A stretch of DNA of 64,000 nucleotides, taken from contig NZ_FRCT01000006.1 in assembly GCF_900143025.1 (NCBI RefSeq), positions 1 through 64,000 of the forward strand, in the 5' to 3' direction. Made by a program: the position numbers and the translations under genes. Under the pieces are notes generated by a model, which was given only the letters and a program-made list of their open reading frames with translations, searched no databases and had not been told where the DNA came from. Origin of the DNA: Ruminococcus flavefaciens. GTDB taxonomy: Bacteria > Bacillota > Clostridia > Oscillospirales > Ruminococcaceae. Positions 26,054-36,210 of the stretch are shown here, piece by piece. How positions within the stretch are numbered: position 1 is the first letter of the stretch; the number at the start of each line of letters is the position of its first letter.

Positions 26054-26283
26054 GATACTTCTGAGCAGTCAGCGGCAGACTGCATGAGACAAGCCGCACA
26101 TTATCAATTGAATAGGATAACTACTACCGCAGGGTAATGCGGAGATCATATAGATTTATTCGATAGATCCTCTGCATTGGCTCCTGACACACCGATCGGC
26201 GAAGCAATGCCGACGTACGGCAGTAACCGATCAGGTTTGAGTACCTATGAATTCATCAATCTATATGAAGGAGGGAAGCGAAA
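26054..26283 (+). promoter_or_regulatory. Long structured rpsL-rpsG spacer
   Basis: A 230-base spacer in an operon that is otherwise tightly packed. It holds at least two inverted repeats: AATGCGGAGATC / GATCCTCTGCATT (about 26136-26178) and a CCGATCGG...CCGATC pairing (about 26194-26241). In E. coli this spacer is the S7 autoregulation site; whether these folds serve the same purpose is inference. Confidence 0.4.
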
Positions 26284-26754
26284 ATGCCAAGAAGAGGTAA
26301 AATCGCAAAGCGTGATGTATTACAGGATCCTGTATACAATTCAAAGCTCGTTACACGTCTTATCAACAATATCATGTTAGACGGTAAGAAGGGCGTTGCG
26401 CAGAAAATAGTTTACGGTGCATTTGAGATCGTAGCTGAAAAGACAGGCAAGGACGCTCTTGAGGTGTTCGAGCAGGCTATGGAGAATATCATGCCTGAGC
26501 TCGAAGTAAAGGCTCGCCGTCTTGGTGGTGCTACTTATCAGGTTCCTATGGAGGTTCGTCCTGAGAGAAGACAGACTCTCGGTCTCCGTTGGATAACTAA
26601 GTACTCCAGAGAGAGAAACGAGAAGACTATGAAGGAAAGACTTGCCGGTGAGATCCTCGACGCACTTAACGGTACAGGCGGTGCTTGTAAGAAGCGCGAC
26701 GATACACACAAGATGGCAGAGGCAAACAAGGCGTTTGCTCACTACCGCTGGTAA
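26284..26754 (+). CDS. rpsG: Ribosomal protein S7
   Basis: A 156-residue primary 16S-binding protein of the 30S head. The [16 protein letters not shown] start, the [20 protein letters not shown] core and a C-terminus ending FAHYRW are all canonical. AGGAGGG precedes the start. Length is standard. Confidence 0.97.
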   Translation: MPRRGKIAKRDVLQDPVYNSKLVTRLINNIMLDGKKGVAQKIVYGAFEIVAEKTGKDALEVFEQAMENIMPELEVKARRLGGATYQVPMEVRPERRQTLGLRWITKYSRERNEKTMKERLAGEILDALNGTGGACKKRDDTHKMAEANKAFAHYRW

Positions 26755-26778
26755 GCGTCATTGTAAAAGGAGTAAATT

Positions 26779-28857
26779 ATGTCAAGAGATTGTTCACTTG
26801 AAAATACAAGAAATATCGGCATAATGGCCCACATTGACGCAGGTAAGACCACAACCACAGAGCGTATCCTTTTCTACACAGGTGTTAACCACAAGATCGG
26901 TGAAACACATGAAGGTTCCGCTACTATGGACTGGATGGAGCAGGAGCAGGAGAGAGGTATCACAATTACTTCCGCTGCTACTACTTGCTACTGGGCAGGC
27001 CACAGACTTAACATCATCGACACACCTGGTCACGTTGACTTTACAGTTGAGGTTGAGCGTTCACTTCGTGTACTTGACGGTTCTGTAACAGTTCTCTGTG
27101 CTAAGGGCGGCGTTGAGCCACAGTCAGAAACAGTTTGGAGACAGGCTGATAACTATAAGGTACCACGTATGGCTTATGTAAATAAGATGGACATTATGGG
27201 TGCCAACTTCTATCGTGTTATCGACATGATGAAGGACAGACTTAAATGTAATGCTGTTCCGATCCAGCTCCCTATCGGTGCTGAGGACGATTTCAGAGGT
27301 ATCATCGACCTCGTTGAGATGAAGGCTTACATTTATACAAACGATCTCGGTACAGATATCAAGGTTGAAGATATCCCTGATGATATGAAGGAGATCGCTC
27401 AGAAGTATCATGATGAAATGGTTGAGCACGTTGCTGAGCAGGACGAAGCACTCATGGAGAAGTATTTCGAAGAGGGCGAGCTTACTCAGGATGAGATCAA
27501 GAGCTGCATCAGAAAGGCTACAATAGCTAACCACATGGTTCCTGTAACCTGCGGTACTTCATATAAGAACAAGGGCGTTCAGAAGCTCCTCGATGCAATC
27601 ATCGACTATATGCCTTCACCGCTCGACGTTCCTGCTATCAAGGGTGTTAACCCTGATACAGAGCAGGAGGAGGAGAGACCTTCTTCTGACAACGAGCCAT
27701 TCTCAGCTCTCGCATTCAAGATCGCTACTGACCCATTCGTTGGTAAGCTTGCGTTCTTCCGTGTATATTCAGGTGTTGTTAATCAGGGCGACTCAGTTCT
27801 CAACGCTACTAAGGATACTAAGGAGCGTTTTGGACGTATCGTTCAGATGCACGCTAACCACAGAAAAGATCTTACAACTGTTTACTCAGGCGATATCGCT
27901 GCAGCAGTAGGTCTTAAGAATACAACCACAGGTGATACACTCTGTGATGAAAAGCATCCTATCATTCTCGAGTCTATGGAATTCCCGGAGCCTGTTATCC
28001 AGCTCGCTATCGAGCCAAAGACAAAGGCTGGTCAGGAAAAGATGGGTATCGCTCTCGCAAAGCTTGCTGAAGAGGATCCTACTTTCAAGACATGGACAGA
28101 TGAGGAAACAGGACAGACTATCATCGCCGGTATGGGTGAGCTTCACCTCGATATCATCGTTGACCGTCTCCTTCGTGAGTTCAAGGTAGAGGCTAACGTT
28201 GGTGCTCCTCAGGTTGCATATAAGGAAACAATCAAGGGCAGCGCAGACATCGACTACAAGTACAAGAAGCAGTCAGGTGGTTCAGGTCAGTACGGTCACG
28301 TTAAGATCAGAGTTACTCCTAACGAGTCAGGTAAGGGCTATGAATTCACAAATGCTGTTGTCGGCGGCTCTATTCCTAAGGAATATATCCCTGCTGTTGA
28401 CGCAGGTATCCAGGGCGCAATGAAGGCCGGTATCCTTGCAGGCTACGAAGTAGTTGACGTTAAGGTTGAGCTTTACGATGGATCATACCACGAAGTTGAC
28501 TCGTCAGAAATGGCATTCAAGATCGCTGGTTCTATCGCATTCAAGGAAGCTCTCAAGCAGGCTAACGCAGTTCTCATGGAGCCTGTTATGAAGGTTGCAG
28601 TTATCGTTCCTGATGAATATCTCGGAACAGTTATCGGTGACCTCAGCTCACGTCGTGGACAGATCCAGGGTCAGGAGTCAAGATCTGGTTCAATCCAGGT
28701 TGACGCTCTCGTACCACTTTCAGAAATGTTCGGTTACACAAGCGACCTCCGTTCAAATACACAGGGTCGTGGACAGTACACTATGGAACCACACAGCTAT
28801 GAGGAAGTTCCAAAGAGCATTGCTGAAAAGATCATGGCTAACAGAGCTAAGAACTGA
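26779..28857 (+). CDS. fusA: Elongation factor G
   Basis: A 692-residue translocation GTPase. The G1 motif [13 protein letters not shown], the RGITITSAA switch [22 protein letters not shown] switch II and NKMD are intact. Domains II-V follow, with the conserved [10 protein letters not shown] and [10 protein letters not shown] segments. Length is typical. It begins 24 bases after rpsG with an AAAGGAG site. Confidence 0.97.
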   Translation: MSRDCSLENTRNIGIMAHIDAGKTTTTERILFYTGVNHKIGETHEGSATMDWMEQEQERGITITSAATTCYWAGHRLNIIDTPGHVDFTVEVERSLRVLDGSVTVLCAKGGVEPQSETVWRQADNYKVPRMAYVNKMDIMGANFYRVIDMMKDRLKCNAVPIQLPIGAEDDFRGIIDLVEMKAYIYTNDLGTDIKVEDIPDDMKEIAQKYHDEMVEHVAEQDEALMEKYFEEGELTQDEIKSCIRKATIANHMVPVTCGTSYKNKGVQKLLDAIIDYMPSPLDVPAIKGVNPDTEQEEERPSSDNEPFSALAFKIATDPFVGKLAFFRVYSGVVNQGDSVLNATKDTKERFGRIVQMHANHRKDLTTVYSGDIAAAVGLKNTTTGDTLCDEKHPIILESMEFPEPVIQLAIEPKTKAGQEKMGIALAKLAEEDPTFKTWTDEETGQTIIAGMGELHLDIIVDRLLREFKVEANVGAPQVAYKETIKGSADIDYKYKKQSGGSGQYGHVKIRVTPNESGKGYEFTNAVVGGSIPKEYIPAVDAGIQGAMKAGILAGYEVVDVKVELYDGSYHEVDSSEMAFKIAGSIAFKEALKQANAVLMEPVMKVAVIVPDEYLGTVIGDLSSRRGQIQGQESRSGSIQVDALVPLSEMFGYTSDLRSNTQGRGQYTMEPHSYEEVPKSIAEKIMANRAKN

Positions 28858-28880
28858 TAGCGGCCATAAGGTACAAAAGT

Positions 28881-28946
28881 ATGCCTGAATGGTTAATAAG
28901 ATTATTATTCGGCAGCAGCGGCGGTGGAGCAAGTCACGGCTTCTGA
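28881..28946 (+). CDS. Possible 21-residue micro-ORF between fusA and tuf
   Basis: ATG to TGA encodes a short hydrophobic peptide with a Gly/Ser tail (MPEWLIRLLFGSSGGG then ASHGF). The upstream AAGGT is a weak ribosome binding site. It lies 23 bases after fusA and before the tuf promoter. Support is limited to the amphipathic look; it may be chance. Confidence 0.25.
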   Translation: MPEWLIRLLFGSSGGGASHGF

Positions 28947-29025
28947 TGTTAAGCAATAATAAATAATTTTGCTCAAAAACATTTACAAAATATTGTGCTT
29001 CAGCGAACTTTTTTTACTGAAACAC

Positions 29026-29054
29026 TTGAATTTACAGAAATAATCTGATATAAT
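29026..29054 (+). promoter_or_regulatory. Extended -10 promoter of tuf
   Basis: TTGAAT (29026-29031), 17-base spacer, TATAAT (29049-29054) preceded by TGa. A perfect AGATTTC/GAAATCT palindrome (29065-29079) sits in the short 5' UTR before AAGGAGG. Confidence 0.75.
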
Positions 29055-29100
29055 ACTAATATACAGATTTCTGAAATCTATTCTAAGGAGGAATTTCCCA

Positions 29101-30300
29101 ATGGCTAAGGCTAAATTTGAAAGAACCAAACCCCATGTAAACATTGGTACAATCGGACACGTTGACCACGGTAAGACAACTCTTACTGCTGCTATCACAA
29201 AGACTCTCGCTATGAAGGGTCAGGCTCAGTATGAGGCTTACGATATGATCGATAAGGCTCCAGAAGAGAGAGAGCGTGGTATCACAATCAATACAGCACA
29301 CGTTGAGTACGAGACAGACAAGCGTCACTATGCTCACGTTGACTGCCCAGGTCACGCTGACTACGTAAAGAACATGATCACAGGTGCTGCTCAGATGGAT
29401 GGTGCTATCCTCGTTGTTGCTGCTTCTGATGGTCCTATGGCTCAGACAAGAGAGCATATCCTTCTTGCTCGTCAGGTTGGTGTTCCTGCAATCGTTGTAT
29501 TCATGAACAAGGCTGACCAGGTTGATGACGAAGAGCTCCTCGAGCTCGTAGAGATGGATATCCGTGATCTTCTCTCAAGCTATGATTTCCCTGGCGACGA
29601 CACACCTATCATCAAGGGTTCAGCTCTTGCAGCTCTTAACGCTCCTGATGATCTTAACGATCCAGCTTACAAGCCAATCCTCGACCTCATGGACGCTGTT
29701 GATGAGTACATCCCAAGCCCTGAGAGAGACGATGCTAAGCCATTCCTTATGCCTATCGAGGATACAATGACTATTTCTGGTCGTGGTACTGTTGTTACAG
29801 GTAGAGTAGAGCGTGGAAAGCTCAACGTAAACGAGCCTGTTGAGATCGTTGGTCTTTCTGACGAGAAGCTCAACACAGTTGTTACAGGTCTTGAAATGTT
29901 CAGAAAGACTCTTGACTTCTGTGAGGCTGGTGATAACGTTGGTGCACTTCTCCGTGGTATCACAAGAGATCAGGTTGAGCGTGGACAGGTTCTTTGTAAG
30001 CCAGGCTCAATTCACCCACACACAAAGTTCAGCGGTCAGGTTTACGTACTGAAGAAGGAAGAGGGCGGCCGTCATACTCCTTTCTTCAACAACTACAGAC
30101 CTCAGTTCTACTTCAGAACAACTGACGTTACTGGTGTTGTAACTCTTCCTGCTGATAAGGAAATGTGTATGCCTGGCGATAACGTTGCTATGGACGTTGA
30201 GCTCATCACTCCTATCGCTATCGAAGAAGGACTCCGTTTCGCTATCCGTGAGGGTGGTAGAACAGTTGGTTCAGGCGTTGTTACAAAGATCAACGAATAA
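29101..30300 (+). CDS. tuf: Elongation factor Tu
   Basis: A 399-residue GTPase that delivers aminoacyl-tRNA. The G motifs are [35 protein letters not shown] and NKAD, and the C-terminal [16 protein letters not shown] is canonical. Codon use is strongly biased to C/T-ending favoured codons, as expected for a highly expressed gene. It has its own promoter and terminator. Confidence 0.98.
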   Translation: MAKAKFERTKPHVNIGTIGHVDHGKTTLTAAITKTLAMKGQAQYEAYDMIDKAPEERERGITINTAHVEYETDKRHYAHVDCPGHADYVKNMITGAAQMDGAILVVAASDGPMAQTREHILLARQVGVPAIVVFMNKADQVDDEELLELVEMDIRDLLSSYDFPGDDTPIIKGSALAALNAPDDLNDPAYKPILDLMDAVDEYIPSPERDDAKPFLMPIEDTMTISGRGTVVTGRVERGKLNVNEPVEIVGLSDEKLNTVVTGLEMFRKTLDFCEAGDNVGALLRGITRDQVERGQVLCKPGSIHPHTKFSGQVYVLKKEEGGRHTPFFNNYRPQFYFRTTDVTGVVTLPADKEMCMPGDNVAMDVELITPIAIEEGLRFAIREGGRTVGSGVVTKINE

Positions 30301-30332
30301 TTTAATTACTGATCATATATAATAACGACTTT

Positions 30333-30366
30333 AGGCGGTCGTGCTTTAAGCATGGCCGCCTTTTTA
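30333..30366 (+). terminator. Intrinsic terminator of tuf
   Basis: GGCGGTCGTGCTT / GCATGGCCGCC arms with a tiny loop, then TTTTT. Confidence 0.9.
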
Positions 30367-30411
30367 CGTAAAAAAACATTGTTATAAAATAGTCAAAGGC
30401 AGGTCGATATT

Positions 30412-31323
30412 ATGGAATACATTCTACAGACCCAGCAGCTATGCAAAAAATACGGTAAATTCAATGCACTTACCAATCTTACTATAAATGTTCCAAAGGG
30501 TGCTATATATGGTATGGTCGGAAGAAACGGCGCAGGTAAAACTACACTAATACGTATTATAACGGGTCTTAACAATCCTACATCGGGTGAATATACACTT
30601 TTCGGTGTAAAGAACAGCGATAAAAAGCTCCTTGAAGCAAAGAGGAAGATGGGTGCTGTTGTTGAAACTCCTTCACTTCACCCTGAAATGAGTGCAAGGG
30701 ATAATCTTATCCAGCAGACAAAGGCTATGGGTATATCAAACGACAATGTGGATAACCTTTTAAAGCTTGTAGGTCTTGCAAATACAGGCAAGAAAAAGGC
30801 TAAGGACTTCTCTCTCGGTATGCGTCAGAGACTCGGCATCGCTTTCTCACTTGTCGGCGACCCTGAGTTCCTTGTCCTTGACGAGCCTATAAATGGTCTC
30901 GACCCACAGGGTATCATCGAGGTACGTGAGACTATTATCCGCCTTAATCAGGAAAAGGGCATTACTATCCTTATTTCAAGCCATATCCTCGATGAGCTTG
31001 CTCGTCTTGCTACACATTACGGCTTTGTAGAGCGTGGTCAAGTCATCAAGGAAATGAGCGCTGAGGAGCTTGAAAGAGCTTCGCGCAGATATGTGCATAT
31101 CAACGTTAATGATACAGCCGCTCTTGCTGATGTACTCAAAGGTATGGGTGCTGAATTCAACATTATATCAGCAAATGAAGCCGATATTTATACACCTGTG
31201 CAGGTAACTCCTCTTGTACTTGCTCTCAATGAGAAGAATTGCTTTGTTAATACGATCACCGAGAATCACGAAAGTCTCGAAAGCTACTTCATGGGTCTTG
31301 TAGGAGGTGCTCAGAATGTGTAA
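30412..31323 (+). CDS. ABC transporter ATP-binding protein (ABC-2 exporter type)
   Basis: A 303-residue ATPase with Walker A GRNGAGKTT (37-45), signature FSLGMRQRLGIA, Walker B FLVLDEP and a downstream His-switch region (SSHILDEL). A ~70-residue C-terminal extension is typical of BcrA/NatA-type peptide or antibiotic exporters. The overlapping downstream permease forms the transporter. The substrate cannot be inferred; bacitracin-type resistance or lantibiotic immunity are usual guesses for this family. AGGTCG is the only start-site signal. Confidence 0.9.
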   Translation: MEYILQTQQLCKKYGKFNALTNLTINVPKGAIYGMVGRNGAGKTTLIRIITGLNNPTSGEYTLFGVKNSDKKLLEAKRKMGAVVETPSLHPEMSARDNLIQQTKAMGISNDNVDNLLKLVGLANTGKKKAKDFSLGMRQRLGIAFSLVGDPEFLVLDEPINGLDPQGIIEVRETIIRLNQEKGITILISSHILDELARLATHYGFVERGQVIKEMSAEELERASRRYVHINVNDTAALADVLKGMGAEFNIISANEADIYTPVQVTPLVLALNEKNCFVNTITENHESLESYFMGLVGGAQNV

Positions 31324-32053
31324 TTTACTCGCAGAAGGTTTCAGACGACTCTTTAAAAGTAAGCGTTTCTATATCGTTCTTATTTGTGTAGTGGGTATCC
31401 CTGCAGCTATAACAATATTCGCCAGCATCATAAAAAATGATGCAAAGGGTGTTGCTGATCTGATGTTGTTTTTTATGACAGGCAGTATGACAATGTTCAT
31501 AAGCATTACATCAGGTCTGTTCATAATACACGATTTTAAGAACAACACCATACGAAATAAAATAATCATCGGCCATTCAAGAACTAATATTTATTTTGCA
31601 AATCTGATAGTTTCCCTGTTTGTAGCCTTAGTATATCAGGTGGCATACTGGCTCACACTTGTTGGATTTGGAAAATTGCTTGATGAATTTGAATTTTTCC
31701 CATGTACAGAAATATTTAAGAATATGCTTCTTACAATTTTTATTGTATTTGCATTTACAAGTGCTTTTGTATTTTTATGTACAACAATGAGAAACAACGG
31801 CGGTTTTGCGATCTGTCTTATGCTTGATACAATAGTAACTACTGTCGTAAGCTTGGTATTAATGTTCTTAAAAAGCGAAACTGCGGAGGATATTGCAGTT
31901 GTCGCTATCCCGAGCGTACAGAGGAACTTGTTCAGAGCTGATCCGATAATAGTTCCTGATGATATGGGCTTGATGATACTTGTTGATATCGGTATATGCG
32001 TTGTTACAACAATTGCAGGTATCGCAGTATTCAAAAAAGCAGATCTTAAATAA
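31316..32053 (+). CDS. ABC-2 type permease
   Basis: A 245-residue membrane protein with six predicted helices (for example FYIVLICVVGIPAAITIFA near the N-terminus and MILVDIGICVVTTIAGIAVF near the C-terminus). It is the membrane partner of the ATPase. ATG at 31316 follows AGGAGG by 8 bases and overlaps the ATPase stop by 8 bases, indicating translational coupling; a GTG at 31307 would sit within the ribosome binding site. Confidence 0.88.
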   Translation: MCNLLAEGFRRLFKSKRFYIVLICVVGIPAAITIFASIIKNDAKGVADLMLFFMTGSMTMFISITSGLFIIHDFKNNTIRNKIIIGHSRTNIYFANLIVSLFVALVYQVAYWLTLVGFGKLLDEFEFFPCTEIFKNMLLTIFIVFAFTSAFVFLCTTMRNNGGFAICLMLDTIVTTVVSLVLMFLKSETAEDIAVVAIPSVQRNLFRADPIIVPDDMGLMILVDIGICVVTTIAGIAVFKKADLK

Positions 32054-32060
32054 TAATTCG

Positions 32061-32088
32061 GAAGCTCCCGCGCAGGGAGCTTCTTTTT
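32061..32088 (+). terminator. Intrinsic terminator
   Basis: GAAGCTCCC GCGCA GGGAGCTTC, a perfect 9-base stem, then TTTTTT. It separates the exporter operon from the convergent asnB. Confidence 0.92.
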
Positions 32089-32091
32089 TGT

Positions 32092-33909
32092 TTATTTAAG
32101 CCTTATATCAAACCTTTCAAGCCAGTAATTGAGCTGAATGAAAAAGGCGATAGTCTGTGGCAGGTTCATAAGCTGACCGTACCACTGTATATGCTCCTCA
32201 TGCCGCAGAAGCTTTTCAAGCTCCTCACGCTTCACAAGCTGAGTGAGCCGCTCACCACCGTTGTCAAGGATATTCCGTAGCTTTGCGGTAACTCCATCAA
32301 GGAACGCAGGATTATGAGTCTTGGGGTAGGGACTTTTCTTCCGCCACAGCACCTTATCAGGCAGCCATTCCTTCATGGCTTCGCGGAGAAGCCCTTTCTC
32401 TCTGCCCATGTAGTCCTTGTACTCCCACGGAACATTGTAAAGATACTCTGCTATGCGGTAGTCGCAGAAGGGCACGCGCACTTCCAGACCACTGTACATG
32501 GACATTCTGTCCTTGCGGTCAAGGAGAGTCTGCATGAACCAGTGAAAATTCAGCTGAGTCATCTCACGCATACGGTATTCAAGGGGACTGTCCTCGGGGA
32601 GCTTTTCTGCATAGTCGGCAGTTTTGCGGTACGCGCTGTAGACGTAGTCCTCGGCATTGAGCTTTTCAGCGTAGTCATCACAGATAAAGCGTTTGCGGTA
32701 GGCGGTGCTCTGAGCCCACGGGAAGCCGTCGGTCATTCGGATATCCTTATCCCTGTACCACGGATAGCCGCCGAATATCTCGTCTGCGCACTCTCCCGAC
32801 AGAGCAACAGTCCCGAACTTCTTTATCTCACGGCAGAAAAGCAGCAGAGATGCGTCCACATCAGCCATACCGGGGAGTCCCCGTGCTTCAGTGGCTTCAT
32901 CGAGAGCATCTATAAGCTCTGGAGTGTCAACAACTGTCCAATGATGGTCGGTTTGCAGGTAATCAGCCATGCAGGAGATGTATTCGGGGTCACTGTCGGG
33001 TTGAAAATGGCTGCTTTGGAAGTATTTATCGTTGTCGCGGTAGTCAACGGAAAAGGTGGAGAGCGTCCTGCCCTGCTTTTTCAGCTCTGCGGCTGCAACT
33101 GAGGATATAAGGCTTGAGTCAAGTCCACCCGAAAGGAAGGTACAAACGGGCACATCTGAGACAAGCTGCCTGCGTATGGAGTCAAGGACAAGCTCACGGA
33201 CGTGCTCGGCGGTCTGTTCAAAGCTCTCATGCAGTTCGCAGACTTTGAGCCGCCAGTATTCCCACAACCTAAGTCCCTCTGCGCTGTAATACCCGCACCA
33301 GCCTGCGTTCACTTCCTTGACTCCGCGTATCACGCCGCAGCCCATAGTTCGTCCCGGAGCTATGAGGAGAAGCTCCGCAGCACCCTGCTCGTTTATTTCA
33401 TGGGGGATATCGGGGTGTTCAAGGAGAGCAGGGAGCTCCGAGGCGAAAATGAGCTTGCTGCCCGTATCGTAGTAAAAAAGTGGCTTTACGCCTATCCTGT
33501 CACGGGCGAGGAACACCTTGTGCTCCTGCTCATCATATACCGCAAAGGCGAAGATGCCGTTGAATTTATCAACACAGGAGCTGCCCCATTTTATGTAGCT
33601 TTTCAGGACTACCTCCGTATCGGAATGGGTATCGAATGAAAAGTCCTCTGAAAGCTCCCTGCGAAGCTCGGCTGTGTTGTAGAGCTCGCCGTTGTAGATG
33701 ATAGTGTATTTCCCGAAGCACATAGGCTGCCTGCCGCCGTCAATGTCAATGACCGCAAGCCGCGTGTGGATAAGAGCAGCTTCACGGGTAAGTGTCATGC
33801 CGCGCTGGTCGGGACCGCGGCGCAGAAGCGCACGCTGCATTTTCTCGTATATCTTCATCTCCTCGCGCATATCCTCAATAAAGCTTATAGCTCCTGCAAT
33901 TCCGCACAT
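32092..33909 (-). CDS. asnB: Asparagine synthetase (glutamine-hydrolysing)
   Basis: A 605-residue class II amidotransferase that makes asparagine from aspartate, ATP and glutamine. The N-terminal Ntn-hydrolase begins MCGIAGA, with Cys2 as nucleophile after Met removal; glutaminase residues lie in LIHTRLAVID and YNGELYN. The synthetase domain has the PP-loop SGGLDSSLI. The length is within the ~600-residue AsnB/AsnO range. The start at 33909 is fixed by the need for Cys2 and by GGAGGG upstream; an 11-residue extension is rejected. Monocistronic. Confidence 0.94.
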   Translation of the reverse strand: MCGIAGAISFIEDMREEMKIYEKMQRALLRRGPDQRGMTLTREAALIHTRLAVIDIDGGRQPMCFGKYTIIYNGELYNTAELRRELSEDFSFDTHSDTEVVLKSYIKWGSSCVDKFNGIFAFAVYDEQEHKVFLARDRIGVKPLFYYDTGSKLIFASELPALLEHPDIPHEINEQGAAELLLIAPGRTMGCGVIRGVKEVNAGWCGYYSAEGLRLWEYWRLKVCELHESFEQTAEHVRELVLDSIRRQLVSDVPVCTFLSGGLDSSLISSVAAAELKKQGRTLSTFSVDYRDNDKYFQSSHFQPDSDPEYISCMADYLQTDHHWTVVDTPELIDALDEATEARGLPGMADVDASLLLFCREIKKFGTVALSGECADEIFGGYPWYRDKDIRMTDGFPWAQSTAYRKRFICDDYAEKLNAEDYVYSAYRKTADYAEKLPEDSPLEYRMREMTQLNFHWFMQTLLDRKDRMSMYSGLEVRVPFCDYRIAEYLYNVPWEYKDYMGREKGLLREAMKEWLPDKVLWRKKSPYPKTHNPAFLDGVTAKLRNILDNGGERLTQLVKREELEKLLRHEEHIQWYGQLMNLPQTIAFFIQLNYWLERFDIRLK

Positions 33910-33951
33910 AATATCCCTCCACCGCTTTACAGCATACGGCACGCTGATCTT

Positions 33952-34066
33952 AGCCGTTAGCCATTAGCCGTTAGTCAATCGTAGGGGCTGATGCCTACAT
34001 CAGCCCGATAAAAATACAGGGCGATGTGGGCATCGCCCCCCTACAGGCTAAAGGCTAAAGGCTGTA
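33952..34066. repeat. Dispersed repeat unit upstream of asnB
   Basis: TTAGCCGTTAGCCATTAGCC at the left and GGCTAAAGGCTAAAGGC at the right form inverted flanks. They enclose GTAGGGGCTGATGCC/CATCAGCCC and GGGCGATGTGGGCATCGCCC hairpins with CCTAC. Same families as at 47, 51, 60 and 61.9 kb. Confidence 0.75.
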
Positions 34067-34105
34067 GCATAATGTCTTATGATACAAGACATTGCTACAT
34101 AATAT

Positions 34106-34136
34106 GAAAAAGACCCCTGATGTGTGTCAGAGGTCT
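34106..34136 (-). terminator. Intrinsic terminator of the cca-pflA pair
   Basis: On the minus strand AGACCTCTGA / TCAGGGGTCT around CACACA, followed by TTTTTC. Confidence 0.85.
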
Positions 34137-34144
34137 GAGAGATA

Positions 34145-34888
34145 TTATTTTTGTTTGCGGAGTCCCGAACGTATGCCGTCCATGATGATATCACGGGCTT
34201 TTATGGCTTCTTCCTTAGTTAGCGGCGGAGTATCGCCCAGAGGATAATCAAGTCCAAGCTCGGCATATTTAGACTTCGCCATGTTGTGATACGGCAGAAC
34301 ATCGAGGGCTTTCAGGTTGCTGAGCGTGGAAAGATACTCACCCAATGCAAAAAGTTCCTCATACTTATCGGTTATCCCCGGGACAACAACGTGTCGGATC
34401 CAGACAGGTATGCCCATATCGCGGATATGCTCGGCAAAAGCAAGTATATTGCGGTTTCCCTTGCCTGTGAGCTCCTTATGGCAGTCGTTGTCGATATGTT
34501 TTATGTCAAGCATGACAAGGTCGGTATATTTAAGGGCTTCATCTATCTTTTCGTGGTGAGCAGGGTCGTAAACTCCTGCCGATGTATCGAGACAGGTGTG
34601 GACTCCCTTGCTTTTTGCAAGTTTGAAAAGCTCTGCAAGGAACTCGGGCTGTGCAAGAGGTTCGCCGCCTGTTGCGGTGATACCGCCTGATTTGAGAAAC
34701 TCCTTATATGAGTCATACTCCTTCATAAGCTCCTCGGCAGTGGTCTCCTTACCGCCTGAAAAGTCCCACGTATCGGGGTTGTGGCAGTATTTGCATCTGA
34801 GGGGACAGCCCTGAAAAAACACAACAAAGCGTACTCCGGGACCGTCGACTGTTCCGAAGCTCTCTGTGGAATGTATCCTTCCTGTCAT
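34145..34888 (-). CDS. pflA: Pyruvate formate-lyase activating enzyme
   Basis: A 247-residue radical-SAM activase that puts the glycyl radical on pyruvate formate-lyase. The cluster motif is CPLRCKYC (Cys28, Cys32, Cys35), followed by the ATGGEPLAQ SAM-binding region and the HIRDMGIPVWIRHVVVPGITD segment. Length is standard for PflA (about 246). ATG at 34888 overlaps the cca stop as ATGA, with AGGTG six bases upstream, which decides this start over a GTG three codons earlier. PFL itself is not in the window. Confidence 0.93.
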   Translation of the reverse strand: MTGRIHSTESFGTVDGPGVRFVVFFQGCPLRCKYCHNPDTWDFSGGKETTAEELMKEYDSYKEFLKSGGITATGGEPLAQPEFLAELFKLAKSKGVHTCLDTSAGVYDPAHHEKIDEALKYTDLVMLDIKHIDNDCHKELTGKGNRNILAFAEHIRDMGIPVWIRHVVVPGITDKYEELFALGEYLSTLSNLKALDVLPYHNMAKSKYAELGLDYPLGDTPPLTKEEAIKARDIIMDGIRSGLRKQK

Positions 34889-36210
34889 TGTCTGCACCTC
34901 TGTTCTGCGTATTTTAGTATCTCGGTTCTGTTATTGTCAAGCGTACCTTCAATGACCAGCCCGAGTATTTCGTGGAGAAGTCCGCCTATTTCTGCGCCCT
35001 TGAAGCCAAGTGCGGCAAGGTCTGTGCCTTTTACGGCGAGTCCGCGGATATTTCTGCACTCGTTATTGCTGATTATTTCGTGTCCCATAGCAATGAGCTT
35101 GTCAAAAAAGACGTTCTCAGCAAGGACAAATTCATTTTTAGCCGAATTATCGCACTTTTTCATCACCATAAGGCTGAAAAAAAGCTCGTCACCTATATTG
35201 GACATCATTTTCTTTACGTCTGCGCGGTCCCGTATCTTTTTGCTGTGATTGGCAATAAGAGTCGAAACATCGGCAATTGACCTGTTATCGTATTTAAGCT
35301 GTCTCATAAGCTCCCGAGTCATTTCGGCACCAACGTTGTCGTGCTTTTTGAAGTGTCCTCGTCCGTTCTCGTCAAGGGTCATGCAGGCAGGCTTGCCTAT
35401 ATCGTGGAAGAAAAGGGCTCTGCGGAGGAGGATATCCTCACAGGGAGCGGAATCCAGTGAGCGGACGATATGCTCCCACACCGTATACTTATGGTAAGGG
35501 GAACGCTGGTCAAGTCCGATACACGGTTGAAATTCGGGAATGACAGCGGTTATCACATCGCTGTATCCAAGCAGCACATCAATGCAGTTTTTACCGCAGA
35601 TAAGCTTGTCAAGCTCCTCGCGTATGCGCTCGCGTGATATCTTTTTAAGATCGTCCTTCATGCGGTGGACTGCTGCTGCGGTATTCTCATCTATCTCAAA
35701 CCCGAGCTGTGAAGAAAAGCGCACGGCACGCATTATTCTGAGAGCGTCCTCAGTGAAACGCTTTTCGGGTTCGCCTACGCATCTTATGATACCTGCTTCA
35801 ATGTCATTTTTGCCGCCGAAGGGGTCAATTATGCTGCCGTTTTTGTCCATAGCAATAGCGTTTACGGTGAAGTCGCGGCGTGCAAGGTCTGCGGTGATAT
35901 CAGATGTGAACTCCACCTTATCGGGACGGCGGTGGTCTGTGTATTCGCCGTCAATGCGGTAGGTGGTTATCTCAAAGGGGACACCGCCGCACAGTACGGT
36001 AACAGTCCCGTGTTTTATTCCTGTGGGTATCACCCTGTAGTCGCGGAAGACCTCCAACATCTGCTGGGGGAGAGCATTTGTGGTTATATCAATATCATGG
36101 CACTCTCTGCCCATAATGCCGTCACGGACACAGCCGCCGACCATATAAGCTTCAAAGCCGCAGCTTTCAAGCTCGGAAAGTATCTGTTCAGTATTTGCGT
36201 CTATATTCAC
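34885..36210 (-). CDS. cca: tRNA nucleotidyltransferase (CCA-adding) with HD domain
   Basis: A 441-residue class II nucleotidyltransferase that adds or repairs the 3' CCA end of tRNAs. Visible motifs are GGCVRD (substrate loop), HDIDITT (metal-binding Asp pair), RRDFTVNAIA and the E/D-rich RFTEDALRIMRAVRF. A C-terminal HD domain (FFHDIGKP) is present as in many clostridial versions. The start is GTG at 36210, eight bases after GGAGG. The stop overlaps pflA (ATGA), so the two are translationally coupled. Confidence 0.92.
   Translation of the reverse strand: MNIDANTEQILSELESCGFEAYMVGGCVRDGIMGRECHDIDITTNALPQQMLEVFRDYRVIPTGIKHGTVTVLCGGVPFEITTYRIDGEYTDHRRPDKVEFTSDITADLARRDFTVNAIAMDKNGSIIDPFGGKNDIEAGIIRCVGEPEKRFTEDALRIMRAVRFSSQLGFEIDENTAAAVHRMKDDLKKISRERIREELDKLICGKNCIDVLLGYSDVITAVIPEFQPCIGLDQRSPYHKYTVWEHIVRSLDSAPCEDILLRRALFFHDIGKPACMTLDENGRGHFKKHDNVGAEMTRELMRQLKYDNRSIADVSTLIANHSKKIRDRADVKKMMSNIGDELFFSLMVMKKCDNSAKNEFVLAENVFFDKLIAMGHEIISNNECRNIRGLAVKGTDLAALGFKGAEIGGLLHEILGLVIEGTLDNNRTEILKYAEQRCRQ

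Noticed and set aside
30412..32053. Bacteriocin or lantibiotic immunity locus
   Set aside because: The ABC pair is of a suitable type, but there is no precursor peptide, modification enzyme or two-component system beside it, so the substrate is left open.
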